Below, in pieces: positions 1-8,461 of a stretch of DNA of 64,000 nucleotides (within the stretch, counting starts at the first letter, position 1; each line of letters starts with the position of its first letter). Made by a program: the position numbers and the translations under genes. The stretch spans positions 1 to 64,000 of the forward strand of contig JAIXWG010000058.1 in the NCBI GenBank assembly GCA_027482245.1. Reading direction: 5' to 3'. The notes beneath the pieces were generated by a model. It did no database searches. It was given only the letters and a program-made list of their open reading frames with translations, and had not been told where the DNA came from. Source of the stretch: Acetobacteraceae bacterium (GTDB lineage Bacteria > Pseudomonadota > Alphaproteobacteria > Acetobacterales > Acetobacteraceae).

Positions 1-317
1 CGCCGGTCCGCTGCCCGCCGATGCTCCACCGTCCACGCCATCCCGCAGTCCCCAAGACCATGCAGGAACAGCGAATCACAACCGACTCCACCGACTCAAT
101 TCCTTTCCGGATGGGCTCTCAGGCAGGCACAGGACGACAGCAGTGATGCATCGAAGGCCAGCGCAGGAGATCGGCGCCGGGGTGGCTGCGCTGCGTCCAT
201 CCCATCCCTTCGCGTGCCGACGGCGCGCCCCCAGATGCCGACGCGGCGATCCAAGACGCAGGTCGCGGAGGCGAGTGGGGAAGGCACGATCGCCAGGCCG
301 CCGAGGCTGAGCGCGCC
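1..317. other. Left-edge stretch with no recognisable gene
   Basis: I see no convincing coding region, RNA or repeat here. Short open frames on both strands have no recognisable protein pattern. The stretch precedes two decayed genes and is probably part of the same degraded region. Confidence 0.5.
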
Positions 318-647
318 ATGTTCAGCCCAGGGCCCGATGACGTCGAGCCCGCGGTGCCTGTGCAGGGCTATCCGAGAACCTGGGACTGCACACCGGCCCG
401 GCCCGCGCCTCGCGTCACCGCCGGCATCCTGAATCGCGTCTTATCCGACGGCGAAATCGTCGAGCGGATCGAACTGCCGCTCACGGCACCGACCATGCCC
501 TGCTTCGGGGGACGCGACGGCCGCACCCTGTTCGTGACGTCACTGTCGTCTTCTCGCACCGGGACACCCGACTCAGGCACCGTCACTGTCATACCCGTCG
601 ACGTCGCCGGCGTACCGGTCGGCCGCTTCGGCGAGAAGCTCATGTGA
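318..647 (+). pseudogene. Remnant of an SMP-30/gluconolactonase-family protein (C-terminal part)
   Basis: The open frame encodes about 109 residues. The second half matches the last blades of the SMP-30/gluconolactonase/regucalcin family: a strand pattern ending in IELPL, then MPCFGGRDGRTLFVTS, which resembles the conserved FGG...LYVTS segment of that family. The rest of the usual ~290-residue propeller, including the N-terminal metal ligand, is absent upstream. The first ~35 residues look non-native. Family members hydrolyse sugar lactones, which fits the sugar-acid theme of the region, but this copy cannot fold into a full propeller. I read it as a pseudogene next to another decayed gene. 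Confidence 0.6.
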
Positions 648-673
648 TGACGCCCTGGCCGGACGAACCCTGA

Positions 674-1245
674 CATCTCCAACCGCCGACGCTCCGGGAG
701 ATCGGGGAGGCAGCGTCACGCCTGCGGCACGTCATCGTCGATACGCCGTTGCTGGAGAGCGGCCGCCTGAACCGTCGCCTCGGTGGCTGCGCGCTGATCA
801 AGGACGCCTTCGCCCTTCCCTGCTCAGGCGGAGGACTTGCCGCAGGATGTGCCATCGCTCTCGCTGAAGTAGCACCCGGCACCGAACTCCTCGCGGTCGG
901 ACCAGAAGGCTTCGACGACACCCTGCGCAGTCTTGCCGCGTGTCCCCTGCTGAGCAACACGGGCGCACGGTGGTCCGTCTGCGATGCATGGCTCGCGCCC
1001 AGCCCTGGGCGACTGACCTTCGCGGTGAACCGTCAGCACGGCACGAAGGCTGTCGCCGTCGCCGATGACAGCACGCGAATGGCCGTCGCGGCTCTCGTTG
1101 CGGCGTTCGGTCTCGTCGCAGAACCCGGCGGTGCCATCGCCTTGGGCGCTCCCTTCGCCGACGTCTCGTTGGCGCGCGGGCGGACGACGGTCGTCGTGGT
1201 CACGGCATGCATTACCGACACAGCGCTGTTCACGAACATCCTGCG
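674..1245 (+). pseudogene. Threonine/serine dehydratase with an internal in-frame deletion
   Basis: Reading from just after the TGA at 671, the frame gives the usual N-terminus of fold-type II PLP threonine dehydratases (a TPLLES motif, then LGG and a LIK segment). It then jumps directly to the glycine-rich loop CSGGGLAAG, VGPEGFDD, and the C-terminal EPGGA segment. About 130 residues are missing at the junction near 800, including the PLP lysine and the substrate loop. No start codon lies at the conserved N-terminus, and the family similarity stops near 1245 although the frame stays open to 1513. The product could not bind PLP covalently, so I call it a pseudogene. A functional truncated protein starting at the TTG at 749 seems unlikely. 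Confidence 0.7.
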
Positions 1246-1479
1246 CGGGACCGACGATTTCTGGCGCGCTTTGCACCAGGAAGGTCTGCTTATGGGCGAG
1301 TGCCCAGGTAGGCTGGTCGGTGCCGCGAATCTGGCTGAGTGGGGCGGATTGCAGACCCTCCCTCATCGATGTTGCAGCCCGCGACGCGGGCCGGGTCTTA
1401 TCTTGAATGCGGTTCCCGTCGCACTTGCCACCGGTGCCGACCTTGCTGATGCTTGCCATTGGTACGAACGGGGGACGTC

Positions 1480-2469
1480 ATGCGGTTCACAGCTCTTCCA
1501 CGCCGCGGCGTGATCGGTACAGGAGCGGCGCTCCTTGCCGCACCGTGGCCGGCCCGGGCGCAAGGCTGGGCCCCGGCCCGGCCCATCCGCCTCATCACCC
1601 CCTACGGACCAGGCAACGTCGCCGACCAGGTTGCCCGCATCGTGGCGGACGACCTCTCGCGGCGATGGGGGCAGCGCATCGTGGTGGACAACCAGCCCGG
1701 CGCCGGCGGCGCGCTGGGTGCCGCGCAGATCGCGCGCGCCTCGCCGGACGGCACGACGCTCGGCTTCCTCGCCATCGCCGCGCTCGCTGTCGTGCCGCAC
1801 ATGATGCGGCAGAAGACCTACGATCCCCTGGCGGACATCTTGCCGATCGGCGGTGCCAGCGTCTCGCGCTCCGTCCTCGTCGGCAGCCCGTCCCTTCCGG
1901 TGCGCAGCATGGCGGACCTAGTCGCCTATGCCCGGGCGCGGCCGGCGGGTGATCCGCTCACCTACTATTCCGCCGGCAGTGGTACGATCCCGCATCTCGG
2001 CATGGAGCAGCTGCGGCGGGAGCTCGGCTTCGCCGCTCAGCACGTGCCCTACCGGACCAGCGGCGCTGGGCTGGCGGACCTGCTGGCCGGGCGCATCCAT
2101 GCCACCATGGATGCCGCCTCGGTGACGCTGCCGCAGGTGGAGCGCGGCGCGCTGCGCGCCCTGTTCTGGAACGGGCCCCGGCGCAACCCCGCCATTCCCG
2201 ACGTCCCGACGCTGTCCGAGGCGGTGCCGGGACTCTCGCTGATGAATGCATGGCAAGGCCTCTACGGCCCGCGCGGCCTGCCGGCGGAGATGGTGCGCCG
2301 CATCGCCCACGACCTGGCCGAGGTGGTCGGCAGTCCCGGCTATGCCGAGCGCATGCCAGGCGGGGCGGAGCCGCTGCAGACCGGCCCGGAGGAGACGGCC
2401 ACGATGCTGCGCGACGACCATGCGCGGCTCGGACGCCTGGTCGCCGAGATCGGGCTGGAGCAGGACTAG
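1480..2469 (+). CDS. TctC/Bug-family tripartite tricarboxylate transporter substrate-binding protein
   Basis: A 329-residue periplasmic receptor. The ATG at 1480 is chosen because it gives a good export signal (paired arginines RRG, an alanine-rich core, and a cleavage region ending ARAQG). An in-frame start at 1453 would place extra polar residues before it. The mature part starts with the Bug-family pattern RPIRLITPYGPG, followed by the family's NQPGAGG and PYRTSG segments. The family binds carboxylated small molecules and hands them to TctAB membrane proteins, but no TctA or TctB gene is in the window. It lies between the two pseudogenes and a convergent propeller gene one base away. The ligand is unknown. 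Confidence 0.88.
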   Translation: MRFTALPRRGVIGTGAALLAAPWPARAQGWAPARPIRLITPYGPGNVADQVARIVADDLSRRWGQRIVVDNQPGAGGALGAAQIARASPDGTTLGFLAIAALAVVPHMMRQKTYDPLADILPIGGASVSRSVLVGSPSLPVRSMADLVAYARARPAGDPLTYYSAGSGTIPHLGMEQLRRELGFAAQHVPYRTSGAGLADLLAGRIHATMDAASVTLPQVERGALRALFWNGPRRNPAIPDVPTLSEAVPGLSLMNAWQGLYGPRGLPAEMVRRIAHDLAEVVGSPGYAERMPGGAEPLQTGPEETATMLRDDHARLGRLVAEIGLEQD

Positions 2470-2470
2470 G

Positions 2471-3451
2471 TCAGGTGGGCGTCAGCTCCGCCAGCGCGAT
2501 GCCGGCCTCGCCCTGCACGGCGTAGAGCAGCAGCACGCGGCCATCCTGCTCGAAGATGCAGGGGTCGCGCAGCTGGCGGACGGGGATGTTCACCGCGCCG
2601 CGCCAGGAAGGCGCCAGCGGAAGCTCGCCGCCTTCCCAACGCATCTCGGGGCGCAGCAGCACCTCCGGCTCACCATCCGGGCGCCAGTCGCGCCAGTCAC
2701 CGCGCAGCGGGATGCGGGAATGGAGGATGCTCTCCGGCTTATCGCCGACGCGCGTCCAGAAGACATGCAGCACCTCCTCGCGCAGCAGCAGCGCGGTGTG
2801 GCGCTGCAACCCGCCGGGGAAGATGACCGGCCCGCGCTCGAATCCCGTGAGCCCATCGGCGGAGCGGAACAGGATGCCGGGCATGGCCAGCGCATAGGTC
2901 GTGCCGCCATGGCGGAAGACGCGGAAATAGGACGGACCGAGCAGCTCCGGCAGCGCCTGGAAGGCGATCCCGTCCTGCGACAGCGCCACGCGGCTGCGCT
3001 GCACGCCCCAATCGGCCAGCCCGTGGAAGAACATGACGATGCGCCGGTTCGCCTCGTCCACATGCACGTCGGGCGAGGCGATGTGCGGCCAGCTCGCATC
3101 AACCTCGGGCGGCGGCACGCCAGGCGTGCCCGGCGGCGCGCGGCCGGCCAGCACGTCGCCGGCGGCGCGAGAGGCCGGCTCGGCCGGCGGCGTGGTCGGG
3201 AAGAGGCTGCCGGCCAGCTGCAGGCTCCCGGATTCGTGCATCCGCCACGGGCCTTCCGGCGCATCGGCGACGGCGAGCCGGATGTAGGACCCCTTGTGGT
3301 CAGCGAAATACAGGTAGTAGCGCCCGAGCCGCCCGCGGGCCCAGTCCGGCACGCGGATCATCGAGGGGCCCTGGACGTTCGCGCCCATCCGCCCGTCCAT
3401 GTCCGGGTGGATGATCGGTCCGATGCGCCGCACGCGCCAGTTGCTTGTCAT
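2471..3451 (-). CDS. Beta-propeller protein resembling family-43-type glycoside hydrolase folds
   Basis: A 326-residue protein without a signal peptide. The visible patterns are repeated beta-strand units: a start with GPIIHPDMDGRMG and GPSMIRVPDW, then YYLYFADHKGSYIRLAVAD, then SPDVHVDEANRRIVMFFHG, then a C-terminal RDPCIFEQDGRVLLLYAVQG. These resemble the five-bladed propeller of GH43/GH62-like and related sugar-binding proteins. I cannot place a complete catalytic triad, so no reaction is assigned. The gene is last in a minus-strand operon with a TctC receptor (5 bases upstream) and two UxaA-type proteins, which suggests a role with a sugar-acid or polyhydroxy carboxylate. Confidence 0.6.
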   Translation of the reverse strand: MTSNWRVRRIGPIIHPDMDGRMGANVQGPSMIRVPDWARGRLGRYYLYFADHKGSYIRLAVADAPEGPWRMHESGSLQLAGSLFPTTPPAEPASRAAGDVLAGRAPPGTPGVPPPEVDASWPHIASPDVHVDEANRRIVMFFHGLADWGVQRSRVALSQDGIAFQALPELLGPSYFRVFRHGGTTYALAMPGILFRSADGLTGFERGPVIFPGGLQRHTALLLREEVLHVFWTRVGDKPESILHSRIPLRGDWRDWRPDGEPEVLLRPEMRWEGGELPLAPSWRGAVNIPVRQLRDPCIFEQDGRVLLLYAVQGEAGIALAELTPT

Positions 3452-3456
3452 GGCCC

Positions 3457-4443
3457 CTACTCCGCCGTGATGCCGGCAGCGCGGATCATCGGCACCCAGC
3501 GCGCGAGTTCCCGCGTCACGCGGTCCTGCGCGGCCTCGCCGAGGGTCGGTGTCGCGTCCACGCCCATCGCGGCGATGCGCTCCATCACCGCGGGATCGGT
3601 CAGCGCAGCGGCCGTCGCCTCCTGCAGGCGCGCCAGCACAGGCGCGGGCGTGCCGGCGCGGCCGGAGACGACGTGCCAGATCTCAAAGGCGAAGTCGGGC
3701 CAGCCGCTCTCGGCAAGGGTCGGCATCTCCGGCGCACCGGAGAGCCGCCGCGCGCTGGCCGAGGCCACCCCGCGCAGCCGCCCCGACCGGATATGCGGGA
3801 TGCAGTCGGAGGCGCCGGAGAACATGAAGTCGAGGTTGCCGGCAACGAGGTCGGTGGTGGCCGGCGCACCGCCGCGATAGGGCACGTGCTGCGCCTCCAC
3901 CCCAGCGGTGCGCAGGAAGAGCGCGGTGGTGATGTGCGCGGGCGATCCGACGCCGGCGCTGCCGTAGCTGAGCTCGCCGGGCTTCGCGCGGCAGGCCTCG
4001 ACGAAGTCGGCCGCGTTGCGGATGCCGCCCTGGCGCTGCGGGTTGACCACCAGGATGTTCGCCGCGGTGGAGGTGATGCCAAGTGCCACGAAGTCCCGCG
4101 CCGTATCGTAGCCAGGGCTGCGGTGCACGGCCATGTTCACGACATGGGTCGAGACATGGCCCATCACCAGCGTATAGCCATCGGCCGGGGCCTGCGCGGC
4201 CGCGGCCATCCCGATGGCGCCCCCGGCGCCCGCGCGGTTCTCTGCCACCACGGACTGGCCGAGCCGCTCGCCCAGCGCCTGGGCGATGATCCGCGCCGTG
4301 CTGTCCGTGCCGCCGCCGGGCGCGAAGGGCACGATCAGGCGGATTGGGCGGTCCGGGAAGCGCGGCTGTGCGCGCGCCAACGCCGGCGCGAGGAGCGCAG
4401 CGCCGAGCAGGGCGCGGCGCGAGGGTCGTGGAGCGCTCATCAT
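3457..4443 (-). CDS. TctC/Bug-family substrate-binding protein (sugar-acid operon)
   Basis: A 328-residue periplasmic receptor. The N-terminus has a Tat-like SRRALLGAALLAPALARAQ signal, then the family opening RPIRLIVPFAPGGGTD and the NRAGAGGAIGMAAAAQ segment. PYRGGAPATTDLVAGNLDFM forms the usual hinge region. Its ATG overlaps the stop of the upstream UxaA small-subunit gene by four bases (ATGA), so the two are translated together. This makes it the likely importer receptor for the substrate of the UxaA-type hydrolase, inferred from coupling only. The membrane subunits are not encoded nearby. Confidence 0.88.
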   Translation of the reverse strand: MMSAPRPSRRALLGAALLAPALARAQPRFPDRPIRLIVPFAPGGGTDSTARIIAQALGERLGQSVVAENRAGAGGAIGMAAAAQAPADGYTLVMGHVSTHVVNMAVHRSPGYDTARDFVALGITSTAANILVVNPQRQGGIRNAADFVEACRAKPGELSYGSAGVGSPAHITTALFLRTAGVEAQHVPYRGGAPATTDLVAGNLDFMFSGASDCIPHIRSGRLRGVASASARRLSGAPEMPTLAESGWPDFAFEIWHVVSGRAGTPAPVLARLQEATAAALTDPAVMERIAAMGVDATPTLGEAAQDRVTRELARWVPMIRAAGITAE

Positions 4444-4736
4444 CCGTCCGCCTTCCGGCGCGCCCGCAGGCTGCGCATGTTGTGCACGTGAAGATGCTCG
4501 CCGGCGGCGATCGCGGCCGTGGCCTCGCCGATCACCGCGCCGTATTTGCGGACATGCTCGCCCGCCGCCATGGCGCGCCGCGCGATCTTGTGGCCGAGCG
4601 GCACCGCCATGAGAAGCACGAGTGGCGCGAGCGCATCGCCGCAGCGCACGACCGCCTCACCCGGGTCGAGGTCGCGCAGCGCGACCGCGACATCGTCCTC
4701 GGGATGCAGCACCAGGAGATCCCACTGCGCGCCCAT
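4440..4736 (-). CDS. UxaA-family hydrolase, small SAF-domain subunit
   Basis: A 98-residue protein matching the SAF domain that forms the N-terminal part of altronate/galactarate dehydratases. The segments LLVLHPEDDVAVALRDLDPG, VPLGHKIA and YGAVIGEATAAIAAGEHLHVHN are typical, the last being the conserved strand that ends the domain in UxaA. The ATG at 4736 overlaps the stop of the large-subunit gene (TGATG), implying translational coupling and a two-subunit enzyme in which SAF and catalytic parts are separate chains. Downstream it overlaps the TctC gene by four bases. The substrate is probably a sugar acid, inferred from the family. Confidence 0.85.
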   Translation of the reverse strand: MGAQWDLLVLHPEDDVAVALRDLDPGEAVVRCGDALAPLVLLMAVPLGHKIARRAMAAGEHVRKYGAVIGEATAAIAAGEHLHVHNMRSLRARRKADG

Positions 4737-5902
4737 CAGAAATCCGCCCCCAGCCGCGCGAAGGCATAGCCGCCCTCGTCCAGAACCTCGCCCCAGCTCC
4801 GCGTGCCACTGGCGTGGTCCAGCAGCTGCGCGAAGAGCGCATCCGCCGCCTCCTCCGGCTCCCGCGTGCCGAGCATCAGGCCGGAGCCGTCGAAATCGAT
4901 CTGGTGGGGCAGCCGCGCGGCGGTCTTCGGGTTCACAGTGACCTTCACCGTCGGCGCCAGCGCGTCGCAGTAGGAATTGCCGGGCCCAGTCGTGAACATC
5001 GTCATGTTGCATCCTGCCGCGACGAAGCCGGTGATGGAGGGCGGCGAGAAGGAGGGGCCTTCCATCACCCACAGCCCGGCCCCCGGGATCGGTGCGGCAT
5101 GCGGTACCACGCCCCGCACCGGCCGCGAGCCGCCCTTGGCGATGGCGCCGAGGGACTTCTCCTCGATCGAGGAGAGGCCACCGCGAATGTTCTCGGCGCC
5201 GGGGTTGTTGCCGGTCAGGTCCTCGCCGCTCGCGGCCGCCCAGCGTTCGCGCTGCGCGACGGCCTCGACGATGGCGCGGCCGACCTCCGGCGTCGCGGCG
5301 CGGGCGGCGAGCACATGCTCGGCGCCGAGCCATTCCATCGTCTCGCCGAACACCGCCGCGCCGCCGGCATCCACCAGCCGGTCCGCGACCATCCCGGCGA
5401 GCGGGTTGGCGCCAAGGCCGCTGGTCGCATCCGAGTGGCCGCATTCCGTGCCGAGGCGCAGCAGCGAGGCCGGCAGCGGAACCCGGCGCGCGCGTGACAT
5501 GTCGCGCGCCAGCATCGCCGCCAGCCGGACGCCCCGGTCAGACAGGGCCAGGCTGTCCTCGTGCACGTCGTCGAGGGCCAGGACCTCCATCGGCTTGCCC
5601 GCGGCGGCAATGCCTTCCGCGACGATGTCGAGGCGCTGGTGGTCGGCGCCGACCAGCAGCACCGCGCCGGCATTCGGGTTGCGCCCGAGGCCGATCAGCA
5701 TGCGCCGCGTCATGGCGCGGTCCTCGCCGAACTGTCCCCGGCCATAGGGCAGCGCGATCAGCAGCGCACCCGGCACCTGACGGGCGATGCGCCGCGCGGG
5801 CCCGCCTGTGAGCCCGAGGATGGAAATGACGACCAGCCGGTTCCGCGTGCCGGCGCTGCCATCCGCCCGGGGATAGCCGAGAAATTCAGGGGTGGTTCCC
5901 AC
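4736..5902 (-). CDS. UxaA-family hydrolase/altronate dehydratase, large subunit
   Basis: A 388-residue protein of the galactarate/altronate dehydratase catalytic-domain family. It contains YPRADGSAGTRN near the N-terminus, GTECGHSDATSGLGANPLAG (the family's Cys/Ser-Asp metal-site region), and later GGLSSIEEKSLGAIAKGG and CNMTMFTTGPGNSYCD. The GTG at 5902 is chosen because an AGGAAGG ribosome-binding site lies about nine bases upstream and the conserved sequence starts immediately after it. It heads the operon with the SAF subunit, a TctC receptor and a propeller protein, and is divergent from the aminotransferase gene. The expected reaction is dehydration of a sugar acid to a 2-keto-3-deoxy acid. 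The exact substrate is not determinable here. Confidence 0.85.
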   Translation of the reverse strand: MGTTPEFLGYPRADGSAGTRNRLVVISILGLTGGPARRIARQVPGALLIALPYGRGQFGEDRAMTRRMLIGLGRNPNAGAVLLVGADHQRLDIVAEGIAAAGKPMEVLALDDVHEDSLALSDRGVRLAAMLARDMSRARRVPLPASLLRLGTECGHSDATSGLGANPLAGMVADRLVDAGGAAVFGETMEWLGAEHVLAARAATPEVGRAIVEAVAQRERWAAASGEDLTGNNPGAENIRGGLSSIEEKSLGAIAKGGSRPVRGVVPHAAPIPGAGLWVMEGPSFSPPSITGFVAAGCNMTMFTTGPGNSYCDALAPTVKVTVNPKTAARLPHQIDFDGSGLMLGTREPEEAADALFAQLLDHASGTRSWGEVLDEGGYAFARLGADF

Positions 5903-6074
5903 CGTGACGTCGCCTTCCTGCCCGGCGCCATGCTGCCCAGCATTCGCCGCCGGCGCCAAGCCGGTTGTCGGTGGCACGCCCCGACTGGCCCCATGGATTC
6001 CGCGCCTCTGGCCATCGCCATCCGGGCCCCGCCCGTGGCCCGATGGTGTCCGCCCTTCCACCGGAGGACCCGCC

Positions 6075-7400
6075 ATGTCGGCCGCCCCGCTGCACAACGA
6101 CCCTGTCCCAGGCAACCACTGGATGCCCTTCACCGCCAACCGGGCCTTCCGGGACGCGCCCCGCATCATCGCCCGCGCCGAGGGCATCCGCTACTGGAAC
6201 GACCGCGGAGAGCGGCTGATCGACGGCCTCTCCGGCCTGTTCTGCACGCCCGCCGGCCATTGCCGCGCGGAGATCCGCGACGCCGTGGCGAAGCAGCTCG
6301 GTGAGTTGGACTACGCGCCGCCCTTCCAGTTCGGCACGCCCGGTCCCTTCCGCCTCGCCGCCGAGATCGCGGCCCTGACACCGGATGGCATGGACCGGAT
6401 CTTCTTCAGCGGCTCCGGCTCCGAGGCGGTGGAGACGGCGATCAAGATCGCCATCCTGTACCACCGCCGCCGCGGCGAAGGGCAGCGGCTGCGCATCATC
6501 GGGCGTGAAAAGGGCTATCACGGCGTGAACTTCGCGGGCTGGTCGGTCGGCGGCATGGTGCGGAACCGCGACATGTTCGGCCTGGGCATGCCGGGCGTCG
6601 CGCATATGCGGCACACCCACATCGACGCCAACCGCTTCGCCATGGGCCAGGGCGCGCATGGCGGCGAGGACCTGGCGGACGACCTGCAGCGCATGGTGGA
6701 CCTGCATGGCGGCGACACCATCGCCGCCTGCATCGTGGAGCCGGTGGCGGGCTCCGTCGGCTGCCTCGTGCCGCCGCTCGGCTACCTGCAGCGGCTGCGC
6801 GAGATCTGCGACCGGCACGGCATCATGCTGATCTTCGATGAGGTGATCACCGGTTTCGGCCGCATGGGCGCGCCCTTCGCCGCGCAGGCCTTCGGCGTGA
6901 CGCCGGACATCCTGACCATGGCCAAGGCCATCACCAACGGCGCGCAGCCCATGTCCGCCGTCGCCGTCGCCGAGCCGATCCACCGCACCATCGTCGAGGA
7001 CGCGCCGCAGGGCGGGATCGAGTTCTTCCACGGCTACACCTGGTCCGCCCATCCCGCCGCCTGCGCCGCCGCGCTGGCCACGCTCCGCCTCTACCGCGAG
7101 GAGGCGCTGTTCGAGCGCGCCCGCGCCCTGTCGCCGCGCTTGATGGAGCATGTCGCGAGCCTGCGGGAGTTCGGCGTCGTGACGGATACGCGCGGCTTCG
7201 GGATGATGGCGGCCGTGGACCTCGCGCCGGGTGCCACGCCCGGGGCTCGCGGCTTCCAGCTGCTCTGCCGCCTGTTCGAGGCTGGCGCCGTGCTGCGCGT
7301 TACCAACGACACGCTGATCCTAGCGCCCGCCTTCACCTACACGGAGATCGAACTGGACGAGTTGTTCGACATCGTGCGAGGCGTGATGGGGACGCTCTAG
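6075..7400 (+). CDS. Class III (omega-type) PLP-dependent aminotransferase
   Basis: A 441-residue fold-type I aminotransferase of class III, closest in pattern to beta-alanine:pyruvate/omega-amino-acid transaminases (HWMPFTANRAF near the N-terminus, FFSGSGSEAVETAIK for phosphate binding, LIFDEVITGFGRMG with the PLP-ring aspartate). The PLP lysine is K284 in LTMAKAITNG, with the typical TWSAHPAACAAALA after it. The ATG at 6075 has a GGAGG ribosome-binding site eight bases upstream; the open frame extends further left but without family similarity. The next gene, a TctC receptor, starts 38 bases downstream, so the pair may import and transaminate an amino-carboxylate. The substrate assignment is inference. 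Confidence 0.88.
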   Translation: MSAAPLHNDPVPGNHWMPFTANRAFRDAPRIIARAEGIRYWNDRGERLIDGLSGLFCTPAGHCRAEIRDAVAKQLGELDYAPPFQFGTPGPFRLAAEIAALTPDGMDRIFFSGSGSEAVETAIKIAILYHRRRGEGQRLRIIGREKGYHGVNFAGWSVGGMVRNRDMFGLGMPGVAHMRHTHIDANRFAMGQGAHGGEDLADDLQRMVDLHGGDTIAACIVEPVAGSVGCLVPPLGYLQRLREICDRHGIMLIFDEVITGFGRMGAPFAAQAFGVTPDILTMAKAITNGAQPMSAVAVAEPIHRTIVEDAPQGGIEFFHGYTWSAHPAACAAALATLRLYREEALFERARALSPRLMEHVASLREFGVVTDTRGFGMMAAVDLAPGATPGARGFQLLCRLFEAGAVLRVTNDTLILAPAFTYTEIELDELFDIVRGVMGTL

Positions 7401-7438
7401 GCCATCATCGGCACCGGGAACCCGCGGGAGGACGGAGC

Positions 7439-8452
7439 ATGCGCAAGACGGGACACACTCCGCCCCCGAGCCTTGCCACCCGCCGCATGGCGCTGCGGCT
7501 GGCACTTAGCACGGCAGGCACGGGTGCCCTCACTTCGGGCACGGCCAGCCAGCCAATCCAGGGACGGCCGCTGCGCATGATCGTCCCCTACGCGCCCGGC
7601 GGCGCCTCCGATTTGACGATCCGCACCCTGGCACCCGCCGCGACCGAGCGGCTGGGCCAGGGCTTCATCGTCGAAAACCGCAGCGGCGCTGCGGGCGCGA
7701 TCGGCATGCAGGCGGTGGCTCGCGCGGCGCCGGATGGCCAGACCTTCGCCATCGCGGCGGAATCCGCGGTGCTGCGCAGCCTGGTGCGGCCGGACCTGGG
7801 CTATGATGCCCGCCGCGACCTCGATCCCGTGGCGATGCTCGTCGTGCAGCCGATCGTCGTCGTCGCGCATCCCTCGCTCGGCATTGCCAGCCTGCCGGAC
7901 CTCCTCGCGCTGGCGCGCCGGCGCGGGGCGCCGCTGCCCTTCGTCACGGGCGGCCAGGGCGGCACGCAGGGCTTTGCCGCGGCGTCGCTGGCCGAGCGTA
8001 CCGGCATCCGCCTGGAGGAGATCGCCTATCGCGGCGGCGGGCAGGCGATCAACGACCTGGTCGGCGGCCAAGTGCCGCTCGGCGTGCTAGGCACGCCGCC
8101 CGTGGCGGCGCATGCGCGGGAGGGACGGCTGCGCATCCTGGCCGTCGCCTCCGCGGCGCGCGTCGCCACCCTGCCGGGCGTGCCGACGGTGGCGGAGGCC
8201 CTGGCGCTCGATGGTTACGCCTTCGAGCAGTGGCAGGGTGTCCTCGCACCGCGTCACACGCCGGCTGAGGCAATCACGCGCATGAGCGACGCCCTGATCG
8301 CCGCGCTGCAGCGGGAGGAAGTGCGGCGCGCCCTGACCCAGCTCGGCCTCGAGCCGGTGGGCGAGCCGCCTGGGACCTTCGCGCGCCGCATCGAGGCGGA
8401 GGCGCGGATCTGGAGCGAGCTCGGGGCAAAGTTCGGCGGGCTAGACGGCTGA
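7439..8452 (+). CDS. TctC/Bug-family substrate-binding protein downstream of the aminotransferase
   Basis: A 337-residue periplasmic receptor with a weakly hydrophobic leader containing TRRMALRLALS. The family opening RPLRMIVPYAPGGASDLTIR is present, followed by ENRSGAAGAIGMQAVARAAP and the hinge AYRGGGQAINDLVGGQVPLG. A GGGAGGACGGAGC ribosome-binding region precedes the ATG. The last 150 residues closely resemble the TctC at 14195-15166 (same YRGGGQAINDL and GQVPLGVLG segments), so the two are recent paralogues within the window. It is probably co-transcribed with the aminotransferase and is convergent with the MocR gene nine bases away. Confidence 0.88.
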   Translation: MRKTGHTPPPSLATRRMALRLALSTAGTGALTSGTASQPIQGRPLRMIVPYAPGGASDLTIRTLAPAATERLGQGFIVENRSGAAGAIGMQAVARAAPDGQTFAIAAESAVLRSLVRPDLGYDARRDLDPVAMLVVQPIVVVAHPSLGIASLPDLLALARRRGAPLPFVTGGQGGTQGFAAASLAERTGIRLEEIAYRGGGQAINDLVGGQVPLGVLGTPPVAAHAREGRLRILAVASAARVATLPGVPTVAEALALDGYAFEQWQGVLAPRHTPAEAITRMSDALIAALQREEVRRALTQLGLEPVGEPPGTFARRIEAEARIWSELGAKFGGLDG

Positions 8453-8461
8453 TGCGCGGCG

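Noticed and set aside
749..1513. Intact 254-residue threonine dehydratase from TTG 749
   Set aside because: The PLP-lysine region is missing and similarity ends near 1245, so it cannot be a working enzyme.
2246..3880. 544-residue open frame on the plus strand
   Set aside because: It is antisense to the propeller and TctC genes. Its composition (Arg/Ala/Gly/Gln-rich, no motifs) is typical of GC-rich shadow frames.
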